A stretch of DNA of 64,000 nucleotides from Flaccisagitta enflata (Eukaryota > Chaetognatha > Sagittoidea > Aphragmophora). The notes beneath the pieces are model-generated. The model saw only the letters and a program-made list of their open reading frames with translations. It did not search any database and was not told the origin of the DNA. The DNA is taken from assembly GCA_965153355.1 (NCBI GenBank), contig OZ231127.1, positions 27,156,001 through 27,220,000 of the forward strand, read 5' to 3'. Numbering within the stretch: the first letter of the stretch is position 1; each line of letters opens with the position of its first letter. Below, one piece after another: positions 1 through 17,600 of the stretch. Position numbers and translations under genes: made by a program.

Positions 1-270
1 TTACTGAGGATAGTAGGTATTATGTTGCTGAGGCTGATAAAAGGTCCCTTAGGCCAATATCAGGCCCCTGACAAAGGTATTAGGTTGCTGAGGCCAGCGA
101 TAGGTCACTGAGGAAAGCATTAGGTCGCTGTGACCAGTATTAAGTTGCTGAAGCTGGTAATAGATTGCTATGGCCAATTTAAGTTCGCTGAGGTTGGTAT
201 GAGTTCACTAAGGCCAGTATTAGGTCACTTAGACTGGTATTAGGTCGCGAAGGCTGGTTTTAGACCAAGC
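1..270. repeat. Degenerate minisatellite, unit about 20-22 bp
   Basis: Units of the type TTAGGTCGCTGAGGCCAGTA recur to about 265 with many substitutions. The array begins before the window. Confidence 0.8.
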
Positions 271-524
271 ATTGGAAAAGTCTGATGTACAACTTAACAT
301 CTGGCATGACGGAGTGAAGACAGATATGGGTTCACATATATTTACTTCATAGCAGAAAGGTTTAATTTTCTAGATCTAGCATTTTGGCACACTCATAATT
401 CATAGATGCGCAAAAATTCAAACTTTCTTTGAAGAAATTAATGTATCTGAACCCATATCTGAATTTTTTTTATCAGAAAGTCTTCACCATACATTACAAT
501 GTCTCTGAAATAATAATTGGCACC

Positions 525-1266
525 TTTTTGGGCAGCGGCCCCAAAGGGCCGATGTCCTGTAGGACACAGGGGTGAATTTCTATACGTCCGCACGTCCATC
601 CATCCGTCCGTCCATATGTCCCCCCCCTGAAGCTTCTCAATTCACAAATTCCCATTGAATAACATGGGAAAATGACAAAATGCAAACTTCCCATTGAATA
701 ACATGGAAAATTTACAAAAAAATAGAAAAATGCATATTTCCCATCGAATAACATGGGAAATTTACAAAAAATGAAAAAAATGCGAAATTCCAATTGGATA
801 ACATGGAAAATTGATAAAAAAATTGATAAAAAATGAAATTCTCATTGAATAACATGGATATTTGACAAGAAATTGAAAAAAATGTAAAACTCCCATTGAA
901 TATCATGGATAATTGCCCCAAAGCCCTGAAATATGCCTTCTCAGGATGTAAGGAACATTTGGGGGGGATTTGGATCATTAAGCTGCGGTTTAAGCATGGA
1001 CACAGGGATTTTATCTTACAGGCTAGGATTTGGGCTTGAAGGCTGGGATTTGAGCCTCATGGCTGAGAGGGCCTCAAGCAAGGATTTGGGTCTTGAGGCT
1101 GGGATTTGGGTCATCAGGCTGAGATTTGGGCCATTAGACTGGGATTTGGGCCTCAAGGCTGATATTAGGGTCTAAAGTCCTCGGTAGGGGGGGACGGATG
1201 TACAGATGTAGCGGTTCACCCCTGTGTTCAACAGGACATCGGTCCTTTGGGGCCGCTGCCCAAAAA
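525..1266. mobile_element. Family A element, copy 1
   Basis: Inverted ends: TTTTTGGGCAGCGGCCCCAA at 525 and its reverse complement ending near 1266, each followed inward by a GTCCTGTAGRACACAGGGG-type module and a GNAC tract. The interior is two minisatellites, an AT-rich one with units around CCATTGAATAACATGG (about 645-915) and one with units of about 22 bp, GGCTGGGATTTGGGCCTCAA (about 1020-1175). No coding capacity seen. Confidence 0.8.
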
Positions 1267-1301
1267 AGCAACATCAGCATAAAAAGTCGCAAAAGCAAAT
1301 A

Positions 1302-1478
1302 CAGTTAAACCCCGCTCTAACGGATTTCAGGGGACCAACAGTTTTTTTCTATTATAGGTGGACTTCTGTTATTGCCAACAAAGAAACTAAAAGAAATTAA
1401 CTTGAAGGGCTCATGAATTTGTGTCTGTTATAAGCGGAATTCCGTTGGTGGCGGGTCCGTTAGAGCGGGGTTCAACTG
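1302..1478. mobile_element. 177-bp MITE, TA target duplication (Tc1/mariner/pogo-like)
   Basis: It begins CAGTTAAACCCCGCTCTAAC and ends with the matching inverted GTTAGAGCGGGGTTCAACTG, flanked on both sides by TA. A second copy of exactly 177 bp lies at 56379-56555. The termini resemble pogo/Tigger-type MITEs. No transposase. Confidence 0.82.
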
Positions 1479-1489
1479 TAGTCGCTAAA

Positions 1490-1615
1490 GCGTTAGATGA
1501 TCAGTGGTACCCATTGCCCCTAAGATACTGTGAGAGGGGCAGTGGCCCTGAAGGACCCGATGATCGATGTTTGGCTGGGATTTGTGCCCTGAGGCTGGTA
1601 TTTGTACCCTGAATT
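1490..1615 (+). mobile_element. Partial family A head
   Basis: The stretch TGATCAGTGGTACCCATTGC ... GAGGGGCAGTGGCCCTGAAG followed by GGCTGGGATTTG units matches the head of the copy near 51770. The other end is missing, so this is a truncated copy. Confidence 0.55.
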
Positions 1616-1675
1616 TCCCAAAAATTCCGCCAGAGCAAATTTTCAATCGGCGAGTAGATATCATGCCCTAAAACA

Positions 1676-1775
1676 CCCCTACCCCAAACACTAGCCCTAA
1701 CCCTAACCTCACCCCTAGGACTATCCCTGACCTTGTCCCTAACCCTAAAACTAACTCTACCCCTAACCCTAACTC
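1676..1775. repeat. Degenerate telomere-like CCCTAA array
   Basis: Imperfect CCCTAACCCTAAC units with variants CCCTGA, CCCCTA and ACCTCA over about 100 bp. It is consistent with an old interstitial telomeric repeat of TTAGGG type. Confidence 0.65.
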
Positions 1776-2400
1776 GTTACCCGCTTTCGAGTGGTTGACC
1801 GCTAAAAACAAAAGACAAAAGGGCGTTAGGTCTCGGTAAACGTGACCGATACGTTTTTAGTATTACGATTAGAAAATTTTTTTTCTCCTAAAATGAAGCC
1901 TTCATTTGTTCTTAAAATGTTCTTAATTTTGGGGCTATTCGAAGCTCTGATGTTCTTATAAACTAGGTTCTTATAAAGGTGTCACACTATAAGTCGTGTG
2001 AGACTTACAGAATGATTTAATACGATTTGAATGCACCTATTATACTTTAAGAACACTAAAATGACTTGGGGAATAAAATTGATAAAAAAAGTAAGTGTGA
2101 TGGACCAACAGACCGACCAACCGACGGACCAAGCGGGGTGTAGAGTCGCGTGCACGCGACTAACAATGTCATTAGACCTTAGTCGCGTGTGCCAGTATTT
2201 TCAGAAAGATTCGGTCAGACACTTACAGAGACAGACAGACAGACAGACACAGGCGCAAAGTGATCTCTACCTCCTAGTACTTTCTCCAGTCTTATAAAAT
2301 GTAAAAAATGCTAAAAATGTATTTAAAGCGACTTTGTGACGGACCGACCGACGGACTGACATAGTGGCTTATAGAGTCGCGTAGCACGCGACTAAAAACT
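1776..2400. other. Intergenic, with two partial family B ends
   Basis: Holds a block at about 1905-1985 (TTCTTATAAACTAGGTTCTT) that recurs near 9500, and two family B 3' ends (about 2100-2165 and 2338-2396) with GACCGACC-type tracts and the hairpin AGTCGCGTGCACGCGACTAA. No gene seen. Confidence 0.6.
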
Positions 2401-2881
2401 GGTGATGTTTTTGTCAGTCATATTGAGTGCGCCGTGTCCTCTCATTGCTTATCCCTCTGCAGAAGACGCATTTGTTGATCGATGTCAAACCATGGCGGGC
2501 CAACATGAAAGCGAAATGAGCAATCCGACGAGCGGAGTTGTTCATCTGGTGGAGAACCTCGCAAGCTTCGTTGCAATTCTCATGATCATCATTTGTTAGA
2601 AACAGTCAAGATTTGGACACTCGATGGAACGTGAGAGCGTCCTCGTCACGTCTTTTAAGTCATTGACGCAAGAAAAACTCCTTGGTTTTCTGAGACAATT
2701 TTTTCGACAGCGATTTCCGTGGTGTCAAATCTGAAGAGATCGGGCTGTTGACGCGGACGCTTTATTCTCGGCGTTGCCCTAGGACAAGCGCGCGAGTTGC
2801 CTCCGCCGAGCTCCCCTTATTCACCCAGATGAAACCAATCCGGACGCTCCCTTCGAAAGCGTATTTCCATCGGGAAGAAAT
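2401..2881 (+). other. Region just upstream of IP6K coding start
   Basis: A 65-codon open frame at 2402-2599 has unremarkable composition and no match I recognise. This region may be 5' UTR or carry an upstream exon; no TATA box or other promoter element could be assigned with confidence. Confidence 0.35.
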
Positions 2882-10373
<7,492 letters not shown>

Positions 10374-10956
10374 AAAAACTTTTGATGGCCCTGTTACTTC
10401 GAGTTTTATTTTATGCCAGCAATTGCCCACCCCCAGGGGCTAAATGTCTCGTTCAAAGAGTGATCCCTCCTACTTGCTCGAGTCAGGCGTATTCAGGGTT
10501 TGGAAGTGGCATGATGGGGAAGGGTGGCGTGGGGTAAAATAGGGCACCTTATTAAAATGGGTCACCTTATTAACATGGGTCACCTACATAAACCAATTTG
10601 GAACTGTTCTTAGTGGGTCAGCGTTTTCTTAAAAGTGATTTACCTGAGCGGTTTCCGACGGTCTTTTTGCTGGTTGGCTGTCGCTACCAGTAATTTGTTA
10701 CCTCTTTGTGAGGTTTCTCTTTTCAATTCCAAATATAATTCCATCAGCGAACCACTTACTACTTTGGTGTTCTACATTGGATCCATGTGCAAACATTTGG
10801 CAAATCCCTAGTCTACTAGCCTCTTTATTCCTCAAATAGATTAGCCTTACTCCTTTTTGGTGAAAGGCGCGAATTCTTTCAATGCTTAAATAGTTTGAGT
10901 GTTTAGTTGCAACAAGGTAGGTAATTTTACTTCCTTCCTCGAGAAGCTAATTTTCT
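10374..10956. other. IP6K 3' flank
   Basis: Holds two or three short TATTAAAATGGGTCACCT units near 10545-10590. No clear AATAAA was seen soon after the stop, so the 3' UTR end is undetermined. No gene recognised. Confidence 0.5.
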
Positions 10957-10960
10957 AATA

Positions 10961-11735
10961 ACAGGGGGAGGAAAGCTAACAACTTGTTAGCCACTTTGAG
11001 CTTTTTTTAGCTTTTTTTATCTTTTTGCACCACTTAAAAATTTGCTAAAAAAGGTTAAAAATGGTTAAAAAGAGCTAAAAGATGCTAAAAAAAATCATTC
11101 CATGGAGAAAAATTCTAGAGTCAGCTATGACTTTTTAGCTTTTTTTAAGCCTTTTTTAACTTTTTTTAGTTACAACTTTTTAGCTTTCTTTTAGCTTTTT
11201 TGAATTTTAGCTCTTTATTAGCTCTTTTTTGTCTTTTTTAGCTCTTTTTAGCTTTTTTTAACTTTTTTTAGATTTTTTTAACTTTTTTTAGTTGCAACTC
11301 TTAGCTTTTTTTGGCTCTTTTTAGCTTTTTTTTGTAATTTTTCAGCTTTTTTTTGTAATTTTTCAGCTTTTTTTGTAATTTTTTAGCTTTTTTGTAACTT
11401 TTTAGCTTTTTTGATTTTAAGCTCTTCTTTAGCTCTTTTTTGTCTTTTTTAGCTCTTTTTAGCTTTTTTGCTTGTGGTTTTGTGTAAAAACTCTCAGCTG
11501 CTTTTTATATTCTTTAGCTGTTTTTAGTATTTTTTAGCTTTTTTTTAACTTTTTTAAGCCTTTTCCTGTTTTTACCCTTTTTGAGCTTTTTTTAGCTTTC
11601 TTGAGCTTTTTTGAGCTTTTTTTAACTTTTTTTATCTTTTTGCACCACTTAAAATTTGAAAAGAGCTAAAAAAAGATAATAAAAGCTAAAAAAAGCTCAA
11701 AGTGGCTAACAAGTTGTTAGCTTTCCTCCCCCTGT
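10961..11735. mobile_element. 775-bp fold-back element with AGCTTTTTT minisatellite core, 4-bp TSD
   Basis: Inverted ends begin ACAGGGGGAGGAAAGCTAAC and continue AACTTGTTAGCCACTTTGAG, about 50 bp. The flanks are AATA on both sides (10957-60 and 11736-39). The core is irregular AGCTTTTTTTAACTTTTTT units. No coding capacity. Confidence 0.85.
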
Positions 11736-11883
11736 AATAAGTCTCGAGCACAGGTATCCGTTATCACTTAAACTTTTTAGTCACTTGCTATGCCACTTCA
11801 CAAGAGATGCACGAGTGTGCACGTCCATCCGTCGGTCTACAGGTATAGCGTTGTTTACTCGGTTTTGGATGACGCTATGAGTA

Positions 11884-12063
11884 AACAAGGCCGTATACAC
11901 GGCTACCGAAGTCGCGTGCGGGTAGGCGGAGGCAGTGATGAAAAAAGCTTGCCCAAACATTTGGGCAGGAGCAGTAACGACAAAACCGCTTGTAACGCTA
12001 ACGCGGATTGACCAACGGCCCGACCAACAGACAGGGTGTTACAGTCACGTGCTTACGATTAAA
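11884..12063 (+). mobile_element. Family B element
   Basis: It begins AACAAGGCCGTATACACGGC, has the middle GGGCAGGAGCAGTAACGACA, and ends with a diverged form of the usual AGTCGCGTG..CGCGACTAAAA hairpin. Confidence 0.75.
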
Positions 12064-12210
12064 AACAGGTCGAATCGGTGATGCATGTAATGAACTAAGA
12101 GACTTGGGCCGTTGGTCCGTCCCTCGGTCCGTTGCTTGTTGGTCTGTCAGGCTCCTTTAAAACGCGATAAACGCGCATTTATGATACTGCTGTAGTTATT
12201 GTGTGTGTGT

Positions 12211-12278
12211 GTGGCAGGAGTGTATGGGGTGAGGCTGCGGGTTGGATGCCCCTGCCCACAACGATATTGTGACCCCGC
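12211..12278. mobile_element. Family D fragment, left of a nested insertion
   Basis: GGTTGGATGCCCCTGCCCAC then AACGATATTGTGACCCCGC matches the reverse complement of 27022-27090. The sequence resumes after 12893 as GTCACTTGTT. Confidence 0.7.
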
Positions 12279-12893
12279 CACTGTGCTTTTAAAACAATTC
12301 TGAGTGAAAAGTCATATAACTGTGGGTTTTTCTGCATTTTTGAGTAGTATGGGGGTGTAAGAGCATGTAACTATCAAAAACAAAATCATTCCCTGAGCGC
12401 TTTTTGAGTAACATTCAAAATCAGAAAAAAATAAACCAGATTTCAATGCAGATTCTCCTGGGATGTGTTGACTAAATTTCTGATTCTATATTCTTAATCT
12501 ATGCAAAATTCCCTTTCATTTGATAGGTCGCACTCTATACTTTTGCAAAGAATTAAAATTTTCATTTTTTGAGTCACCGTTACAAAAAAGTAACGGTGGC
12601 TCAAAATATGAAAACCTAATTTCTTAAAAAAACCATATAGTGTGACCTATCAAATGAAAGGAAATTTTGTATAGAATAACAATATGGAATCAAAAACTGA
12701 GCCAATACACCTCATTAGAATCTGCATTACAAATAGGTTTAATTTTGTTCTATTTTGAAGATTACTCAAAAAGCGCTCGGGGAATGATTTTATTTTTGCT
12801 AGTTACATGCTTTTACATCCCAATACTGCTCAAAAGTGCAGAAAACCCACAGTTATATGACTTTCCACTGAGAATTTTTTTAAAAGCACAGTG
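12279..12893. mobile_element. 615-bp fold-back transposon, CACTGTGC ends, 4-bp TSD CCGC
   Basis: Long inverted repeats starting CACTGTGCTTTTAAAA, close to 300 bp each, meet at a centre with CCGTTAC...GTAACGG. CCGC occurs on both sides. The uninterrupted family D sequence GACCCCGCGTCACTTG near 27025 (minus strand) is the empty site. The ends and 4-bp duplication fit CMC/Chapaev-type elements; the class is inferred. Confidence 0.82.
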
Positions 12894-13068
12894 CCGCGTC
12901 ACTTGTTTGTCAATACCTGGACGGGCTTGGTTTTGCAATTTAACCTACAACTACTAGAGTTCGACAAGCTCGGGAGCTTGTTTTTGTGCGCCGCTCAAAG
13001 CACTGGATCATTTCCGTTTGTGATAAATGATTCGATCATCGCCAGGCTGGCTTGCGTCTATTTCATAA

Positions 13069-13562
13069 CTGGTCATCCAAGGATCGCACATGGTCAGCGG
13101 TATCCGATGCCCTGCTGGGAGTGATGAAGTGGAGTGAGAGCAGGGCAGCAGCCCTAAAGGGCCGATGTCCTGTAGAACACAGGGGGGAATTTCCAGACGT
13201 TCTGAGGAGGCATATTCCAGGCTTTAGATGACTAATTTAGGCCACTGAAGGCATATTTGAAGGCTGGAGGGTAGATTTGAGGTTTTGAGGGTAAATTCGA
13301 GCCACGGATGGCTGGTTTGATGCTTTAGAGGCTAATTGAAAGTCTGGAGGGCAGATTTGAGGCTGAGGGGGCTGATTATAAGCCTGGAAGGCTGTTTTGA
13401 GGCCTCGAAGGTTAAATTGAGGGCTGGGAGGGCAGATTTGAGGTTTTGATGGCCAACGGGGGGGGGGGGGGGGACAGAAGGACGGATGGACAAACGGACG
13501 GATGTCTGGAAATTCCCCTGTGTTCTACAGGACATCGGCCCTTTTGGGCCGCTGCCCAAAAA
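13069..13562. mobile_element. Family A element, copy 3
   Basis: The head ACTGGTCATCCAAGGATCGC ... GATGCCCTGCT is followed by GAGAGCAGGGCAGCAGCCC and GTCCTGTAGAACACAGGGG. The interior has GAGGGCAGATTTGAGGC units and a poly-G/GGACGGAC stretch; the right end is GGGCCGCTGCCCAAAAA. Confidence 0.85.
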
Positions 13563-13759
13563 CTTTCAGTAACTTCTTGTCTCATAAACAACATTATGAG
13601 CACTACATATACTAAGTCGTTTCCAAATAGCGCACCGTTAATCACAATAGTTCATCAGATTTCTATGTTAGCTAGTTGTTCTATGTTAACTGGTTGAGAA
13701 ATTTTTTGTGTAGATGACATGGAATTCTATATCTACAGATAGCTGAACGTTCTACAAGA

Positions 13760-14885
13760 CCGGAATGTAACTATGATAAAAAGTCTCAGGATCATGCAAA
13801 AATTCTGGGATTATACCGTCCATTCCATACTAGACCAATTCTGATCCCAGGAATCCGAATTTGCAGTCCAAAATGGTCTCAGGTTAATATTTCCATGCTA
13901 CCGCCACTTTTCTCAGTTCAAAATTGGAAATTTGTCAATCTGATTGCAGATTCAAAATCCTTGATAAAAACTGCATGAAGAAAGTGTCTTTCTTTTTTTC
14001 AAAATTTTGATAAGAACATGGTAAAAATTAGGGGGCGTCCTGCCAATCATACATCCAATAGTCCAACCTCCACATCAGCAAAAATTTATAATTTTGAACA
14101 ATTTCCTTTTTTCATTTTAAGTCCTGGCATCTTAAAAATAGAAATACTTGCCTCGTTGGGCTCACATTAAAGATTCCAGATCAGCATATTGTTCTCTTCC
14201 ACTAGGACGACGGTTGAAATTTTTCTCTTTTTCGTTAAGGAAAAAACAACACATTAGAAAAAACTGAGATGATCCTTATAGCTAGTGAATAAGGGGGTTA
14301 TCTAGGCAACGAGTGAAGGAGCTTTTCCCCAATGATAAGCCTACTGTCCACTGATCCTACAGTCGTAGGTCCTATATGCCATTAGTCCTACAACCCAGTA
14401 ATCATACAACTCACTAGTGAATGCAGTATTACTGATCTGTAGGACTAAAAACATTTAGGGTTATGCATCTGTAAAATATTTTATGCATATGATTGATGGA
14501 TGTAAGACTTGTAGGATTTGTGAACCCTCCCGTGAAATTAACATTATTGGTCAAAATCAGGTCAAATATAGACAAAAGAGCAACTCTATTTTGGATGTTA
14601 GACGCTAATTTTAACTATGTTCCACTAAAAATTTCAAAAAAAGAAACTCTCTTTTGATAGTTTTTTTTTCAAAGATTTTGTATCTGCGATCAGATTGACA
14701 ATTTTCCAATTTTGAAAATTTGACCTCGTAAAGTATTTTGACCTATTTTAGCCTATCAAAATATAGACCTCGGATCATTTTTGACTTCAAGTTGGATTCC
14801 GGGGGTCAAAATTGGTCCTGTATGGGATGGACGATAAAATCCCAGAATTCTGACATGATCCTGAGGATGAGATGTTAAAACTGCG
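13760..14885. mobile_element. Fold-back element of about 1.1 kb
   Basis: Arms of about 200-230 bp (AATTCTGGGATTATACCGTCC at 13800 against its inverted form near 14855; GGACCAATTTTGACCCCCGG against 13830) diverge moderately. Exact ends and target duplication could not be set. Confidence 0.7.
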
Positions 14886-14915
14886 ATTCTAAACGAAACT
14901 AAAAAGCTAAGCTCA

Positions 14916-15822
14916 GTGATTCTAAACGGAAAGAACGGAAACTCTGACGTCGAACATGCCGGGACATCTTCTCGCGCGGTTGGGCTGACGTCGATCAACG
15001 TCGCCGATCATCAGTATTTCGTTCTTTTTCTGGCCCATGTAACCGCGCCCAGCGCGACGGCAGCCTCCACCATTGTTATTCTGCGGAAGGATTGTGTTGT
15101 TACTTGAATTTGCCAAGTCATTCAATCATCATTCTTGGAGGTGATCTACTGGTTCTTTTGTCTCAGTTGTCAGTCGTTTGATCAGTCCTAAAGAGGTGGG
15201 TGTTTTACCGACCAGTTCTATGTGAACCTCGTGTAGCCGAAGTACTACTTAGTATTAGGGCATTTCTCTTGGAGGAGAATAAAAGTAATTTGATTGATGA
15301 TGCCTACGCCTACTAGTTCGTTGTCCGCATCTTGCCTGGTTTTGGTTGAAATTGTTGTTGCAGTTTTCGTTGTAGTTAAAGTTGGACCGATCGAGCGTCA
15401 TTAAGTCGTAAGCCTCGATCGCGGGTCGAATCGGAAAATTGCTGTGATAGATCAGCGTAAAAGTTATTTTGTACATGGTTCACATCGACCAGAAGCAGAT
15501 CGTACATACGAAATAAAACTGGGACTCCTGTGTTCCCTGTACCCCGGGTTTGGGTTCCATTGTGTCCAAATCGATTTCATCAATGTTCATCTGTGAATCT
15601 CACCCGGATTTATTCATGGTCAAATTGGACCTAGATTCTGTGGCATGGATGCAGCCCATGGTTATGTGCGTATCGCTTCCTGATCGCGACTCCCGGGGTT
15701 TGGGGTAGCATTCGCAGAGGCTGTGAGATCTGGTCCTGTAAGAAAGCGTTTGGTTAGGTCGTGACTTCACGGCGAGATATATCGAATGTCGCACGTGAGA
15801 GAAACATATTCCGGTGGCAGAA
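14916..15822 (-). CDS. Possible unrecognised minus-strand gene fragment
   Basis: Three minus-strand segments look codon-like. The first (15818-15610) is open for about 70 codons after a GCCAACAG acceptor and before GTGAGA. It contains FSATGICFSHVRHSIYLAV, SHSLCECYPKPRESRSG and THITMGCIHATESRSNLTM, with several cysteines. The second (about 15597-15255) reads MNIDEIDLDTMEPKPGVQGT then QESQFYF, with a possible GTATGT donor; read through, it meets a TGA after CTICFWSM. The third (15125-14925) reads NNNGGGCRRAGRGYMGQKKN. The Cys spacing is loosely like a small secreted or receptor ectodomain, but no family is supported. Splice phases do not all close, so it may be a pseudogene or chance. Confidence 0.2.
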
Positions 15823-15897
15823 AATCTGTTGGCAAAAACGATTAGAGAAGTATCTTATGTTTTTGTACCTGTGGAATCCGATTCTGTGGTTAAAATA

Positions 15898-16266
15898 GTA
15901 GATTTTGCTGATCACCGGTATGATGCTTAGGTGTAGGTGATTTTAAAATGTAGGTTTGTAATTACCTCATAGAAATTTATTAAGGACTGAAAGAATTAAC
16001 GGAAGAACAATTACTACCTGTAGTAATTGTTCAAAATGTAGGTTTGTAATTACCTTGTAGAAAATTACTTAAGACAGAAAGAAACTAACGGAAGAACGAT
16101 TACTACCTGTAGTAATCATTCTTGCATTAGTTTCTTTCAGTCCTCAGGCATTTTCTATGAGGTAATTACAAGCCTACATTTTGAATGATTACTACAGGTA
16201 GTAATCGTTCTTCCGTTAATTCTTTCAGTCCTTAGCATCATACCGGTGATTAGCAAGATCTACTCT
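15898..16266. mobile_element. Compound fold-back element
   Basis: Outer arms with TAGATTTTGCTGATCACCGG and its inverted match near 16250 enclose repeated inner palindromes (ATTACTACCTGTAGTAAT and ACGGAAGAACRATTACTACC). No coding capacity. Confidence 0.75.
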
Positions 16267-16373
16267 CCTCGTTTTGTCCATAGACTGTTAGGTCAAAATC
16301 TGTTTTTACGCATTTCAAGGTTTGTCGATATCTGCCTGTCTAGACTATGAGCGCCCCGTAGTACATTCATCAT

Positions 16374-17600
16374 CCCATTTACAAAAATGGCCAATTGGGT
16401 CATATAATGGCTCAAAATGATGGTCATGGACTAGAGAAACACATTTCTGGGGGAAAAAACCTCTTGGGCCCCCTCTAAGGGCCCTTAATGAGTAAAAAAA
16501 GGGCATAAAATGGATTCCCTCAATTATACCATAAAAAACCCTACACAAAATGGCCATTTGGGTCATGTAATGGCTCAAAATGATGGTCATGGACTAGAGA
16601 AACACATTTCTTGGGGAAAAAACCTCTTGGGCCCCCTCTGAGGGCCCTTTAAGGGCCCTTAATGAGTAAAACTAGTCATCCAAGGATCGCACATGGTCAG
16701 CGGTACCCGATGCCCTGCTTGGAGTGATCTAGTGAAGAAGTGAAAAGAGAGCAGGGCAGCAGCCCCAAAGGGCCGATGTCCTGTAGGACACAGGGGGGAA
16801 TTTCCAGACGTCCTGAGATACTGATGGCTGATTTGAGGCCTGGAGGGCTGAAAAGAGGTCTTGGGGCAGATTTGAGGTCATGAGGGAAGATTTGAGCTCT
16901 GGAGGGCAAATTTGTGGTCTGGAGGGCTAATTTGAGGCCTTGAGGGCAGATCTGAGGTCCGGAGATCAAATTTGAGGTCAGGAGGGCAGATTTGAGGCCT
17001 GGAGGACAGATTTCAGGTAGATTTGAAGCCTGGAGAGCTATATCAAGGTCTAACAGGGCTTATTTCAGGGCATGGAGGGCAAAAAACAGGCCTGAGAGTG
17101 CTGGTTTGGGTCCTAATGGTCCTCGGGGGGGGGGGGGGGACGGACGGATGGAAGGATGGACGGACGGAAGGACGGACGTCTGGAAATTCCCCCCTGTGTC
17201 CTACAGGACATCGGCCCTTTGGGGCCGCTGCCCAAAAAGGGCATAAAATGGATTCCCTCAATTATACCATGAAAAACCCTACACAGAATGGCCATTTGGG
17301 TCATATAATGGCTCAAAATGATGGTCATGGACTAGAGAAACACATTTCTGGGAGAAAAAACCTCTTGAGGCCTCCTCTAAGGGCCCTTTAAGGGCCTCAA
17401 ATGAGGAAAATAGGGCAGAAAATGGATTCCCTCAATTATACCATGAAATATTGATCATCTGGGTTCTTTTTAGGCTGAAAACGATGGTTCTGAAGTGGAA
17501 GAGCATTTTTTTGAGGAAGACAACCTGTGGGGCCCCTTTGGAGGGTCCTCTGGTGTCCTATTCTGGGCTGAAATAGGGAAAACAGGTCGCCCAAGGGCAA
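16374..17600. repeat. Satellite of about 170 bp, interrupted by a family A insertion
   Basis: Units with ATGGCTCAAAATGATGGTCA, AGAGAAACACATTTCTGGG, CCTCTTGGGCCCCCTCTAAG and GGGCATAAAATGGATTCCCT occur at about 16374-16545, 16545-16670, 17238-17410 and, more diverged, 17410-17590. Still more distant units lie at 18655-18905. Confidence 0.85.
16671..17238. mobile_element. Family A element, copy 4, inserted in the satellite
   Basis: The uninterrupted satellite reads GAGTAAAAAAAGGGCATAAA. Here the sequence goes GAGTAAA, then ACTAGTCATCCAAGGATCGC ... GCCGCTGCCCAAAAA, then GGGCATAAA. This places both ends. The interior holds GAGGGCAGATTTGAGGCC units, a poly-G run and GGACGGAC repeats. Confidence 0.9.
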
